The notes under the pieces were generated by a model. That model saw nothing but the letters and a program-made list of their open reading frames with translations, searched no databases and had not been told where the DNA came from. The translations under genes were made by a program, and so were the position numbers. From the NCBI GenBank assembly GCA_963704615.1, contig OY969923.1, positions 3,906,001-3,970,000 on the forward strand: a stretch of DNA of 64,000 nt, read 5' to 3'. Shown piece by piece: positions 42,993-51,670 of the stretch; the stretch's first letter is position 1; each line of letters begins with the position of its first letter. The DNA is from Bog-756 sp963704615 (GTDB taxonomy: Bacteria > Actinomycetota > Acidimicrobiia > Acidimicrobiales > RAAP-2).

Positions 42993-43856
42993 TCAGCGGG
43001 GGATGTAGGCGAAGGTGTCCGGGTCGGGCCCGGTACGTTCGTCACGGTTGAGGGCGGTGATGTGGGCCATGTCGTCGGAGCCCAGCTCGAAGTCGAAGAT
43101 GTCGAAGTTCTCCCTCATCCGAGAAGGGCTGACCGATTTGGGGAAGACGATGTCGCCGAGCTGGACGTGCCAGCGCAACACCACCTGGGCGGGGGTCCGG
43201 CCGACCTTGTTGGCGATGGCTCCGATCGTGGGGTCGTCGAGAACCTTGCCCTGGGCGATCGGCGACCACGCTTCGGTCGCGATCCCATGGTTGGCGTCGT
43301 ACTCGCGCAGGGATTCCTGGGTCAGGTAAGGGTGGATCTCGATCTGGTTGACGGCGGGCAGCACGTCCGATCCGACAAGAAGGCGATCGAGGTGGTCGGG
43401 CTGGAAGTTGGACACACCGATCGAGTGGGCTCGTCCGTCGCCCTTGAACTCCACGAGCGTCCGCCACGTGGAGACGAAGTCCCCGTCATAGAGGGTCGGA
43501 AGGGGCCAATGGATCAAGAAGAGGTCGACGTAGTCAAAGCCCAATTCACGGAGCGTCCGGTCGAAGGCCGCCCGGGCGTCGTCGGGCCGGTGGAAGCCGT
43601 TGTTCAACTTGCTGGTGACGAACACGTCCTCGCGGCCAAGTCCTGATTTGGCGACGGCCTGTCCGACTTCCTTCTCGTTGCGGTACATCTCGGCGGTGTC
43701 GAAATGCCGGTAGCCGACCTCCAACGCCGCGGCCACTGCGGCCTCGGTGTCCGGTGGCGGGATCTGGAACACCCCGAACCCGAGCTGGGGGATGGCGTGA
43801 CCATCGTTGAGAGGAACCGAAGGGACGGCCGTGGCGCCGTCGTCATCCGTGACCAT
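42993..43856 (-). CDS. Aldo/keto reductase (2,5-diketo-D-gluconate reductase-like)
   Basis: A 287-residue AKR of the AKR5 type. The tetrad residues are Asp and Tyr in RHFDTAEMYRNE, Lys in VTSKLNN and His in LFLIHWPLP. The NADPH end has FPKSVSPSRMRENFDIFDFEL. Members reduce 2,5-diketogluconate, methylglyoxal and other small dicarbonyls. The start GTG/ATG at 43856 follows a usual GGAG (reading GGAGGGCGATG on the minus strand). It stands alone between the EF-G-like gene and a TetR gene. Confidence 0.92.
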   Translation of the reverse strand: MVTDDDGATAVPSVPLNDGHAIPQLGFGVFQIPPPDTEAAVAAALEVGYRHFDTAEMYRNEKEVGQAVAKSGLGREDVFVTSKLNNGFHRPDDARAAFDRTLRELGFDYVDLFLIHWPLPTLYDGDFVSTWRTLVEFKGDGRAHSIGVSNFQPDHLDRLLVGSDVLPAVNQIEIHPYLTQESLREYDANHGIATEAWSPIAQGKVLDDPTIGAIANKVGRTPAQVVLRWHVQLGDIVFPKSVSPSRMRENFDIFDFELGSDDMAHITALNRDERTGPDPDTFAYIPR

Positions 43857-43964
43857 CGCCCTCCTTTGTCGGTGCCCCCTGTCCGTGTCGGCGCCCCGTG
43901 CCCTTCGACAGTACCGTGGCGACTCCCCCGTCGCACCCGCGATGCGACACCGACGCGGCCTTCC

Positions 43965-44717
43965 TCAGAGGCGAGTGGGCGACCCTTCGGGGCGCAGGCC
44001 CACCAGGTCGGCCGTGACCGTGATGGCGTGCTCGAACACGACAGCCGGATCGTGGATCACACCCTCGAGCTGTCCGAACAGTTCGAAGCTGATGATGCCG
44101 AACAGCTGGGTCCACGCCACCAGGCCCCGGGCCACCGAGGACAGGGGAACCCCGGGCATGGCGACCTGGGACACCCGCTCGGCCTCTGCGGCCATGGCCG
44201 GCGACAGGGACGGCGCCTCGTCCTCCTCGGCCAGCTGGCCGGTCCGGTAGGCGTCGACCATCACCCCGGCCAGGACCAGGGTGACCCGGCTGGCCGGACC
44301 GACGGTCAGGGGTGGGGCCCGATAGCCGGGAACCGGTGATCCGTAGATGAGTGCGTACTCATGGGGATGCTCGAGGGCCCAGGCGCGGATGGCCCGACAC
44401 ACCGCCCGCCACCGCTCGACGGCGAGTCCGCCGAAGCCGGCCTCCCCATGGGTCCCGCCGGTCACCCCCAGGGCCGCCTTTTCGGCCGCTTCACCGAGAG
44501 CGTCGTAGGCCTCCACGATGAGGGTGGTGAGCAGCTCGTCACGCGAGGGGAAGTAGCGGTAGACACCTGACGACACCATGCCGAGCTCACGGGCCACGGC
44601 TCGCAGGGACAGGGCGTGGGCACCCTCGACGGCGAGCTGGCGACGGGCCTCGGCGACGATTTCGGCCCTGACCTCGGCGCGGGCCCGCATCCGGGCGGTC
44701 GGAATGGTCTGGACCAC
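43965..44717 (-). CDS. TetR/AcrR-family regulator (WHG-type C-terminal domain)
   Basis: A 250-residue TetR protein. The helix-turn-helix (about 15-60) reads EIVAEARRQLAVEGAHALSL and ELGMVSSGVYRYFPSRDELL, and the C-terminal domain has RAWALEHPHEYALIYGSPVPGY, typical of the WHG-type ligand domain. The start GTG 44717 precedes TIPTARMRARAEV; an upstream extension to 44825 runs through the operator and is rejected. It is divergent from the nitroreductase gene; two GAGCA-N-TGCTC palindromes lie between. Such regulators commonly control a single neighbouring oxidoreductase. Confidence 0.87.
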   Translation of the reverse strand: MVQTIPTARMRARAEVRAEIVAEARRQLAVEGAHALSLRAVARELGMVSSGVYRYFPSRDELLTTLIVEAYDALGEAAEKAALGVTGGTHGEAGFGGLAVERWRAVCRAIRAWALEHPHEYALIYGSPVPGYRAPPLTVGPASRVTLVLAGVMVDAYRTGQLAEEDEAPSLSPAMAAEAERVSQVAMPGVPLSSVARGLVAWTQLFGIISFELFGQLEGVIHDPAVVFEHAITVTADLVGLRPEGSPTRL

Positions 44718-44739
44718 CGCGCCAGTCTGGCACAAATAC

Positions 44740-44823
44740 GAGAGCACTTGACTCTTTTGTGAGCAATGCTCTTGACTTTGCCGTCGAACCGGAGAATACT
44801 GATCCCAGATGAGAGCACTGCTC
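44740..44823. promoter_or_regulatory. Repeated GAGCA-N-TGCTC operators
   Basis: Two perfect palindromes, GAGCAATGCTC (44761-44771) and GAGCACTGCTC (44813-44823), and a degenerate third (from 44740, GAGAGCACTTGACTC) lie between the divergent TetR and nitroreductase starts. The shared half-site indicates one TetR binds all. The spacing (about 52 bases centre to centre) is close to five helical turns, placing sites on the same DNA face. Binding is inferred. Confidence 0.75.
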
Positions 44824-44856
44824 ACAGCCAGTTCATCAGCCGGGGAGGACGACCAG

Positions 44857-45330
44857 ATGAAATCACCCGATCACCAAACAGACCCAGCGCAGGCGCAGTA
44901 CCGGCGACCGGATTGGTTCAGTCGCACCGTGCTCAACCCCGTACTCACCGGTTTGATGCGGCTGGGCATCAGCGTGCGGGGATCCCGCGTCCTCGAGCAC
45001 CGGGGTCGGCGCACCGGCAAGACCTACCGCACGCCGGTCAACCTCCTCCGACTGGACGGGGCGGACTACCTGGTGGCGGCCCGGGGTGAGACCGAATGGG
45101 TTCGCAACGTGCGCGCCGCGGGCGGCCAACTCGACCTGATCCTGGGCCGACACCGCCAGACCCTGACGGCCACCGAGATCACCGCGCCCGACTGCATTCC
45201 CGTGCTGCGCGCCTATCTACGGCGCTGGAAGTTCGAGGTGGGAATGTTCTTCGACGGCGTGGGTCCGGACTCCACCGACGCCGAGTTCGCGGCGATCGCA
45301 CCCCGTCACCCGGTGTTCCTCCTCGGTTGA
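44857..45330 (+). CDS. Deazaflavin (F420)-dependent nitroreductase-family protein
   Basis: A 157-residue split-barrel protein of the Ddn/FDOR-A type. The diagnostic SRVLEHRGRRTGKTYRTPVNLL (in part) and DYLVAARGETEWVRNVRAAG match the F420-binding core. Members use reduced F420 to reduce nitroaromatics, quinones or enones at the membrane surface. GGAGGACGACCAG precedes ATG 44857; the ATG at 44809 lies in the operator. Control by the divergent TetR suggests induction by a xenobiotic or quinone. Confidence 0.9.
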   Translation: MKSPDHQTDPAQAQYRRPDWFSRTVLNPVLTGLMRLGISVRGSRVLEHRGRRTGKTYRTPVNLLRLDGADYLVAARGETEWVRNVRAAGGQLDLILGRHRQTLTATEITAPDCIPVLRAYLRRWKFEVGMFFDGVGPDSTDAEFAAIAPRHPVFLLG

Positions 45331-45369
45331 CATCGCCGGTGGCAGGCGATTCACCGATGGCCGGCGATG
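45331..45369. terminator. Bidirectional terminator-like hairpin
   Basis: CATCGCCGG (45331-45339) and CCGGCGATG (45361-45369) pair perfectly around 21 bases that themselves contain further GGCGAT/ATCGCC-like pairs. It lies between the convergent nitroreductase and aldo/keto reductase genes. Confidence 0.6.
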
Positions 45370-45373
45370 CCGA

Positions 45374-46360
45374 TCAGCCGTGCTGCCAGAACCGACTCGA
45401 CAGATTCCGGATCCCGGGCAGCGCCGCCTCGTCAAGACGGGCACGGTCATCGTCGTCGATGGTCCAGCCGAGCGCTCCCGCGTTCTCTTCGGCCTGGTGG
45501 CGGTTCTTGGCACCGGGAATGGGCACGGCGCCCTTGGTCATCACCCAGTTGAGGGCGACCTGGCTCGGCACCTTTCCCCCGTGCTTGTCGCCGATGCGCC
45601 GGAGCTCGTCGACCACGCGGTCCACGATCTCCATCGGGTGATTGGAGAAGTTCCGCTTTCCGGGAGGCGGGTTGGAGGCCGAGTACTTGCCGGTGAGACG
45701 CCCCTGGCCGATGGGCGAGTAGGCGAGAGGCAGCACCCCGAGTTCGGCGCAGGTGGCGATGAGCCCGCTGGTCTCGGGCGAACGTCGCAGCAGGGAGAAC
45801 TCGATCTGGTTGGTGGCCAGTTTCATGCCCCGCCGGTCCAGCGCCTCGGCGATCGAGCGGGTCTCGGACGCCGAGTAGTTGGAGACGCCGACCGCCTTGA
45901 CCAGGCCGGCCTGATGGGCGGCAGCGAGGGCGTCGGCCATCGCCGCGTGGGACCGGAGGCTGACCGGACCGTGGATCTGGTAGAGGTCGGCCGCCGGTCG
46001 ACCGAGCCGTTCCAGCGAGGCACGGAGCGACTTGAGCAGGGCGCCGCGTACCTCGATCTTCCACGGGCTGGGCATGAACTTGGTGGCCACCACGGCCACC
46101 TCGGCCCGCCCGGGATCCGCCGCCAGCAGCCCGCCGATGATCCGTTCGCTCTCGCCGTGGCCGTAGACCTCGGCGGTGTCGAAGAAGGTGACGCCGGCGT
46201 CGATCGACGCGTCCCAGGCCTCGCGTATCGAGTCACGGGTGAGGTCGGTGTCGTACCCGCCCATGCCCCATGTCGAGCGGTCGCCCCACGCCCAGGTGCC
46301 CACCCCCAGCGGGGGAATGGAGACATCGGAACCACCCAAGGTGTACCGGTCGGGAATCAT
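45374..46360 (-). CDS. Aldo/keto reductase (third copy, AKR11/Tas-like)
   Basis: A 328-residue AKR. The catalytic Asp and Tyr are in TFFDTAEVYGHGESE, Lys in VATKFMPSP and His in DLYQIHGPV, and the coenzyme end has PIPGAKNRHQAEENAGALGW. It is typical of the larger AKR11-12 type that acts on various aldehydes. ATG 46360 gives MIPDRYTLGGSDVSIPPLGVG; the longer frame to 46405 is not conserved. It is divergent from the FAD monooxygenase, with an 83-base shared upstream region. Confidence 0.9.
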   Translation of the reverse strand: MIPDRYTLGGSDVSIPPLGVGTWAWGDRSTWGMGGYDTDLTRDSIREAWDASIDAGVTFFDTAEVYGHGESERIIGGLLAADPGRAEVAVVATKFMPSPWKIEVRGALLKSLRASLERLGRPAADLYQIHGPVSLRSHAAMADALAAAHQAGLVKAVGVSNYSASETRSIAEALDRRGMKLATNQIEFSLLRRSPETSGLIATCAELGVLPLAYSPIGQGRLTGKYSASNPPPGKRNFSNHPMEIVDRVVDELRRIGDKHGGKVPSQVALNWVMTKGAVPIPGAKNRHQAEENAGALGWTIDDDDRARLDEAALPGIRNLSSRFWQHG

Positions 46361-46443
46361 CGATGTACGGTACCCGCTGTGAGGGCAGGCCCGGCATCCA
46401 CGCATTCGGTCGAGGCCCCCCGGCCGGTGACGAGCTCGAGGCC

Positions 46444-47901
46444 ATGAGCGACCAGACGGGCACGTTGCGATGCGCGGTCATCGGTGCCGGTATGGCCGGC
46501 ATCCTCAGCGCCATCAAGCTGACCGAGGCCGGCATCGACGACTTCACCGTCTACGAGAAGGCCGACCGGGTCGGTGGCACCTGGCGCGAGAACACCTATC
46601 CGGGGCTTTCCTGCGACGTACCGTCGCACTTGTACTCGTACTCCTTCGCCCTCACCCCGGACTGGAGCCGTCACTTCTCCCCCGGTCCGGAGATCCAGTC
46701 CTATTTCGAGCGCGTCGCCGAGGAGCACGGCGTGATCGAAAAGGTTCGCTTCGGCGACGCCGTCACCCGATGCGAGTTCTCCGATGGCCGCTGGCATCTC
46801 ACCACGGCGTCGGGGTACACCGACGACGCCGACGTGGTGATCGCGGCAACTGGCGTCCTCCATCATCCCCGCTTTCCCGACATCGAGGGACTCGACACGT
46901 TCGCCGGCGCCATGTTCCATAGTTCCCGCTGGGACCACAGTGCCCGGCTCGACGGTGCCCGCGTCGGCATCATCGGCACCGGCTCGACGGCGGTACAGGT
47001 CGTTTCGGGGATCGTCGACCTGGTGGCCAACCTGTCGTTGTTCCAGCGCACCGCGCAGTGGATCATGCCTCAGGAGAATCCCCCCTACTCCGATGACGAG
47101 CGCGCCGATCTGCGGGAGCACCCCGACAAGCTGGCCGAGCGCTACCGGAACCTCTCGGACATGTTCGACCTCTTCGCCAACGCCGTCGTGGACTCGGAAT
47201 CGCCCGAGATCAAGATGATCGAGGAGGCGTGCCTGACCAATCTCGAGGCCAACGTGCACGACCCCGAGCTGCGCGAGAAGCTCCGACCTGACTACCGCGC
47301 CGCCTGCAAACGACTGATCATCTCGCCCGACTTCTACGCCGCCATCCAACGACCGAACGCCGAACTGGTGACCGACGCCATCGAGCTGATCGAACCCACC
47401 GGCGTGCGCACCTCGGACGGCCGCCTCCACGAGCTCAACGTGCTGGTGCTGGCAACCGGCTTTCGGGCCAACTCCTTCATGCGCCCGATGGAGGTCATCG
47501 GGCGCAACAACACCTCACTCGAGCGAGCGTGGGACCCCCGCCCCGAGGCCTACCTGTCCATCTCCATCCCCGACTTCCCGAACTTCTTCATGCTCAACGG
47601 ACCCAACGGACCGGTCGGGAACTTCTCCCTCATCGAGGTGGCCGAGCTCCAGTTTCACTACATCATGCAGATCATCGGGCGCATCCGCGCCGGTCACTGT
47701 CGCCAGGCCTGTGCCACCCACGAGGCTCTCGCCGCCTTCGAACGGGACCGCGAGCAGGCGGCTCAGCGCACGGTCTGGGTCACCGGCTGCAAAAGCTGGT
47801 ACCTCGACGACCGTGGCATCCCCACCGGTTGGCCATGGTCGTTCATCCGCTTCCGCGACCAGATGAAGGAGCCCGACCCCTCGGCTTTCGAGTTCGTGTA
47901 G
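46444..47901 (+). CDS. FAD-dependent monooxygenase (Baeyer-Villiger type)
   Basis: A 485-residue flavoprotein monooxygenase. It has the first dinucleotide fold GAGMAGILSA near the N-terminus, then the fingerprint FAGAMFHSSRWDH (FxGxxxHxxxW) of Baeyer-Villiger enzymes, and the second NADPH fold VGIIGTGSTAVQ. The C-terminal WYLDDRGIPTGWPWSF block is typical. It inserts oxygen next to ketones using NADPH and O2. ATG 46444 is used; an open frame extends upstream to 46270 but lies in the reductase gene. Pairing with a divergent reductase suggests catabolism of cyclic or linear ketones/aldehydes. Confidence 0.92.
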   Translation: MSDQTGTLRCAVIGAGMAGILSAIKLTEAGIDDFTVYEKADRVGGTWRENTYPGLSCDVPSHLYSYSFALTPDWSRHFSPGPEIQSYFERVAEEHGVIEKVRFGDAVTRCEFSDGRWHLTTASGYTDDADVVIAATGVLHHPRFPDIEGLDTFAGAMFHSSRWDHSARLDGARVGIIGTGSTAVQVVSGIVDLVANLSLFQRTAQWIMPQENPPYSDDERADLREHPDKLAERYRNLSDMFDLFANAVVDSESPEIKMIEEACLTNLEANVHDPELREKLRPDYRAACKRLIISPDFYAAIQRPNAELVTDAIELIEPTGVRTSDGRLHELNVLVLATGFRANSFMRPMEVIGRNNTSLERAWDPRPEAYLSISIPDFPNFFMLNGPNGPVGNFSLIEVAELQFHYIMQIIGRIRAGHCRQACATHEALAAFERDREQAAQRTVWVTGCKSWYLDDRGIPTGWPWSFIRFRDQMKEPDPSAFEFV

Positions 47902-47941
47902 CCGGGCGCGCCGCCTCGGCCCCGCCCATCGGGGTCCGGGC

Positions 47942-49027
47942 TCAGGACCCGAGGTGCTCGGCCACCGCCAACTCGATGCACTGTGCCGTGTCGGCCAACG
48001 CCCGCTCCTCGCCGAACCGATCGCTGAGCGACACCACTGCGGCACCAGATCGGGAGGCGGCTGCGGACGCATCAGCGTCCGCCCGACCGGCAACGACGAG
48101 GGCGGGGACACCGCGTCTGGCCGCGTCCCGGAGCACCGAGCCGACCACCTTGCCCATCATCGAGGTCGCATCGAGAGCACCCTCACCGGTCACCACCATC
48201 TTGCTCCCACCGAGCAAGTCGGGGAATCCGAGCAACTCGGTGACCACCTCGTACCCCGACCGGAGACGACCGCCGACGGCAACGATCGCCCCACCGAGCC
48301 CCCCGGCCGCGCCGGCGCCTTCGACCTCCCGGACATCGACCCCGTACTCCCGCTCGTACCGTTCGGCCACCAGCTCGAGCCGGGCCTCGAGGGCGACGAT
48401 CTGATCCGGGTCGGCCCCCTTCTGCGGCCCGAACCTGCGGGCGGCCTCGATGAAGCCGACATCGACGTCGCACGCGCCGATCAGCTCCACCTCACCGAGG
48501 CCGCCCGCCTCAGCGATGACCTCGACCGCCCCCCACCCGCCATCGGTCGTGGCCGAGCCGCCCAGCCCCACGACGATGGTCGCTTTTTCCCCCGGGTCGC
48601 CGGCCACGACGCCAGCCGCGGCGGCCGCATCCTTGGGTGATCCGGTCCGCGGCGGCCCGGACAGGGCGCGGGTGGCGGCCACCACGAGGGCACCGGTACC
48701 CCGGGTGGTCGCCGCCAGCGCATCGTTGGCGGCTGCTCCTCCGACCAGCTCCAGGCCCGAGGCCCGGGCCATCTCGATGACGGCGAGGCGCGGTAGGCGG
48801 AGCCACTCGGCCTTGACCGGGACGCCGAGCGGGTCCTCGACGTCGGCCACCTCCAGGACTCCTCCCAGCGCACCCAGAGCGTCGAGGAGCCCTTCCCCTC
48901 CGTCGGACAGGGGCACCTGGCGCACCGACCAGCCCAGGGACGAGGCACCCCGGGCCATGGCCTCGGACGCCTGTCGGGCGGTCACCGTCCCCCGGAACTT
49001 GTCCGGGGCCGCCAGGAGGGCCGGCAT
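47942..49027 (-). CDS. glxK: Glycerate kinase (GlxK/GarK type)
   Basis: A 361-residue class II-type glycerate 2-kinase family protein. The N-terminus LLAAPDKFRGTVTARQASEAM (in part), LSDGGEGLLDALG, GLGGSATTDGGWGAV, GAGAAGGLGGA and TGEGALDATSMMGKV are the family blocks. It phosphorylates glycerate in glyoxylate or photorespiratory-type salvage. The start is ATG 49027; the frame to 49195 is unconserved. It converges with the monooxygenase gene. No glyoxylate-pathway partner is adjacent in the window. Confidence 0.92.
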   Translation of the reverse strand: MPALLAAPDKFRGTVTARQASEAMARGASSLGWSVRQVPLSDGGEGLLDALGALGGVLEVADVEDPLGVPVKAEWLRLPRLAVIEMARASGLELVGGAAANDALAATTRGTGALVVAATRALSGPPRTGSPKDAAAAAGVVAGDPGEKATIVVGLGGSATTDGGWGAVEVIAEAGGLGEVELIGACDVDVGFIEAARRFGPQKGADPDQIVALEARLELVAERYEREYGVDVREVEGAGAAGGLGGAIVAVGGRLRSGYEVVTELLGFPDLLGGSKMVVTGEGALDATSMMGKVVGSVLRDAARRGVPALVVAGRADADASAAASRSGAAVVSLSDRFGEERALADTAQCIELAVAEHLGS

Positions 49028-49318
49028 CTCAGCGGCCGGCGGCGGGCCGGCGGTGCGGAGGCACGAGCACCGCTGCGAGGTTGGGCCGGCGGGGGTGGTG
49101 CACGCCCCCGTCTTAGTCGACACCGCACCGACCCGACAGCCCGAGGACAAGGGACGACCTCGCCAACGGTCGAGTAACCTGCGGTCAGTGGTCATCCCTC
49201 GAGACGAGTTCGTCGGATCGTCGGGCCTCCGCCCTGGCCTGGGCTTTCCTCCTGCCCGATCGACGAATTCGGGCGTCCATCCTGTCGATCAGCGCCTGAC
49301 CTGACGTTCGGCCCCAGG
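49028..49318. other. Divergent gap between glycerate kinase and the oxidase locus
   Basis: This 291-base gap separates the glycerate kinase gene from the first TlpA-like gene of the respiratory locus. It has no open frame with family resemblance and no clear palindrome. Both promoters should be here. Confidence 0.4.
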
Positions 49319-49954
49319 ATGGCAGTGACCAACCAGACCGGACGATCGGCACTGGAGGGTCACGACCGCGCTGGGCAACGGCGTTCTGCTGACGGCGAGC
49401 GCATCTGGAAGGTGTTGGCGGTCGCGGCAACCGTCGCTCTGATCGGGTTCATCGCCTACGTGGCCACCCGTCCGCACTCCTCGCACCCGCCCGCCTACCC
49501 CGTCACGCCACCGCCGGCCCTGGCCATCGGCAGTGCGGCACCCCCCTTCGCCCTCCCTCGCCTGGGTGGCGGGCCGCCGGTCTCGCTGGCCGCAAGCCGG
49601 GGCAGCCCGACCGTCGTCAATTTCTTCGCCTCGTGGTGCAGGGACTGCCAGGGCGAGCTCTCGGCCTTCGCGGCCCTGGCCAGACAGAAGGCCGGTGCCG
49701 TGGCCATCGTGGGGGTGGACTCGAACGACGCCGATGGGTCTGCCGCCGAAAAGCTGCTGGCGCGAGCCCGAGCCACCTATCCGGTGGGGGTGGACAGCAA
49801 CGCCGCGGTGGCCACCTCCTATCTCCTCACCGCCCTGCCCGTGACCTACTTCCTCGACGCCAACGACCGGGTCGTCCATGTGGCCTTCGGTGCCCAGTCA
49901 CTCGACGCCCTCGACCACTGGACGGCCGCTCTCACCCACGGGACGGGGTCATGA
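49319..49954 (+). CDS. TlpA/ResA-like thioredoxin-fold membrane protein
   Basis: A 211-residue protein with one N-terminal membrane anchor (about 30-50) and an extracytoplasmic thioredoxin domain. The active site is ASWCRDCQGE, so the two cysteines are present. It resembles TlpA/ResA proteins that keep cysteines of cytochrome c or CuA sites reduced. It overlaps the next SCO-like gene (ATGA at 49951). The WCRDC sequence differs from the ResA-typical WCEPC. It is the first gene of a three-gene plus-strand operon at the cytochrome oxidase locus. Confidence 0.87.
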   Translation: MAVTNQTGRSALEGHDRAGQRRSADGERIWKVLAVAATVALIGFIAYVATRPHSSHPPAYPVTPPPALAIGSAAPPFALPRLGGGPPVSLAASRGSPTVVNFFASWCRDCQGELSAFAALARQKAGAVAIVGVDSNDADGSAAEKLLARARATYPVGVDSNAAVATSYLLTALPVTYFLDANDRVVHVAFGAQSLDALDHWTAALTHGTGS

Positions 49955-50922
49955 CCGACCGCCCGACCGAGGGCCCGATCACGGCGCCCAACTCCGCTTC
50001 ACGTCCACCCACGGAACGACCCTCGCTGACCGCGTCCGAACGGGCCGAGGCCTTCTCCACCGGCCGAGCGCCGGTCGACCGAGCGCCCATCGACCGAGCC
50101 GCGGCCCTCCGGGACGGAACGGTTCCCGTTCCCCGCAAGTTCATCCTCTGGATCGCCATCGGATTTGCCGTCCTCGGCCTGGGGGGGATCCTGGCCGAAA
50201 AGGTCATCGGCAATGCCGGAGTGGGGGCGCTGATCTCGACTCCGGTGACCACCTTGGCCGGGACTGGCGGCCCGGTGGGCGGCACCACCAGCGGTACGGC
50301 TCCCCCCACTCCTGCTCCGCCGAGCCAATCCTCCGTCGGGGCATCGCCGAGCCAGGTCATCGGGCTGACCCGCCTGACCGGCCATCAGGCCCCGGCCCTG
50401 GCCCTGCAGGATCAGAGCGGCATACCCTGGACTCTGGCCAACGCCCGGGGGAAGGTGGTCGTCCTGACCTTTTTCAATTCCGAATGCGACGACATCTGCC
50501 CCGTCCTCGCCCAAGAGATCAGCACGGCCGATCACCTTCTCGGCACCAGGAGCGCACGCGTCGACTTCGTCGTGATCAACTCGGATCCGCAGGAGACATC
50601 ACTCAGCCCGCCGCCTCCGGCCCTGACCCAGACGGGCCTGGCCGCACTGCCCAACGTGATCTTCCTCACCGGCCCCCTCACTGACCTCAGCGCGGTCTGG
50701 CGCCGCTATGGGATCACCGTGGCCGTCGACAACACCAACCGCATCGTGACCCACAACGACGTCATGGACTTCATCGCTCCGACCGGTGCACTCGAATTCA
50801 CGGCGTCCCCGTTCGCCAACGAGGACTCACTCGGGATCTACAGCCTGCAGCCCGGCGTCATCCACACATTTGCCCAGGGTGTCGCCGAATCGGCCACGAC
50901 CCTTTTGCGGGGAGCACGATGA
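49951..50922 (+). CDS. SCO1/SenC-family copper chaperone with N-terminal membrane anchor
   Basis: A 323-residue protein with a long hydrophilic N-terminus, a membrane segment near residues 55-85 (FILWIAIGFAVLGLGGILAEKV), a Pro/Ser/Thr-rich linker and a SCO domain. The copper site is CDDICP (CxxxCP) with the distal His in IVTHNDVMDF. SCO proteins deliver copper to the CuA site of subunit II. The domain order (N-terminal charged region about 55 residues before the helix) is longer than in typical SCO. It overlaps genes on both sides. Confidence 0.88.
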   Translation: MTDRPTEGPITAPNSASRPPTERPSLTASERAEAFSTGRAPVDRAPIDRAAALRDGTVPVPRKFILWIAIGFAVLGLGGILAEKVIGNAGVGALISTPVTTLAGTGGPVGGTTSGTAPPTPAPPSQSSVGASPSQVIGLTRLTGHQAPALALQDQSGIPWTLANARGKVVVLTFFNSECDDICPVLAQEISTADHLLGTRSARVDFVVINSDPQETSLSPPPPALTQTGLAALPNVIFLTGPLTDLSAVWRRYGITVAVDNTNRIVTHNDVMDFIAPTGALEFTASPFANEDSLGIYSLQPGVIHTFAQGVAESATTLLRGAR

Positions 50923-51611
50923 CCACCGACGGTCCCGGGCCCCTCGACCCCGACGCCGACGGTCCCGAAGACCCGTTCACCATCGGCGCCATTCTCGTCG
51001 AGAGCCCCGAGAAGCCCGTCTGGTACAAGCGGGGCTGGGTACTGGCGGGTGCCGCCGTCGCCGCCGTGATCATCGCCTCGGTGGTGGCGGACCTACCCAG
51101 CCACACCACCGTGGCCGCCGACACCGCCGACCAGACCACCATCATGCAACAGATCAACAGCGACATCGCCGGGTGCTCCTACGCGGCGAAGGAGACTTTT
51201 GGCATCTACCAGGACTGGAAGGCGGGCTCGCTGAGTTCGTCCGACGCGGCCGAGGCGCCCTCGATGATGCGGGATGACCAGACCGCCTGCTCGTTCACCA
51301 GCAGCTCGATCTACGACCTGTCCAACGTGGAGGGGACCGGCACACCGGCCGGCAAGGACGTCGGCAACGTGGTCAACGTGGTGACCCTGTGGGCCACCTC
51401 CGACGCCCTCGCCGCCATCGAGGACATCCAGACCCTGACCAGCCATGGGGGCAGCGCGGCCACCGTGGCCAACCTCTCGACCGAGGAGGGGGCGTTGAGC
51501 AGGGACCGGGCCCAGGCCGACGGCGACGTGGCCGCAGCCGACCGGATGCTCAAGGCCAACCTGCCCATGCCCGACCTGCCCGACCTGCCCCATCTGGCCG
51601 GCACCAGCTGA
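50919..51611 (+). CDS. Unidentified single-pass membrane protein of the oxidase locus
   Basis: A 230-residue protein of unknown family. After ~45 cytoplasmic residues rich in Asp/Pro it has one membrane helix (GWVLAGAAVAAVIIASVVA) and an extracytoplasmic domain with two cysteines (AGCSYAAK and TACSFTSS) that could form a disulfide. It ends with repeated MPDLPDLPHL. The start overlaps the SCO stop (ATGA), so it is made with the TlpA and SCO proteins. A role in oxidase assembly or cysteine redox is inferred from context only. Confidence 0.6.
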   Translation: MTTDGPGPLDPDADGPEDPFTIGAILVESPEKPVWYKRGWVLAGAAVAAVIIASVVADLPSHTTVAADTADQTTIMQQINSDIAGCSYAAKETFGIYQDWKAGSLSSSDAAEAPSMMRDDQTACSFTSSSIYDLSNVEGTGTPAGKDVGNVVNVVTLWATSDALAAIEDIQTLTSHGGSAATVANLSTEEGALSRDRAQADGDVAAADRMLKANLPMPDLPDLPHLAGTS

Positions 51612-51670
51612 GCAGCGCCGGCTCACTGGGAAGGGGCCCGGCTCACCGGCCCCAACTACTCAGCCCCGGC

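Noticed and set aside
40848..43646. 932-codon open frame on the plus strand
   Set aside because: It is antisense to the EF-G-like gene and to an aldo/keto reductase, both of which have clear family motifs. Long antisense frames are expected in high-GC DNA, and its translation is composed of low-complexity His/Gly/Asp-rich sequence.
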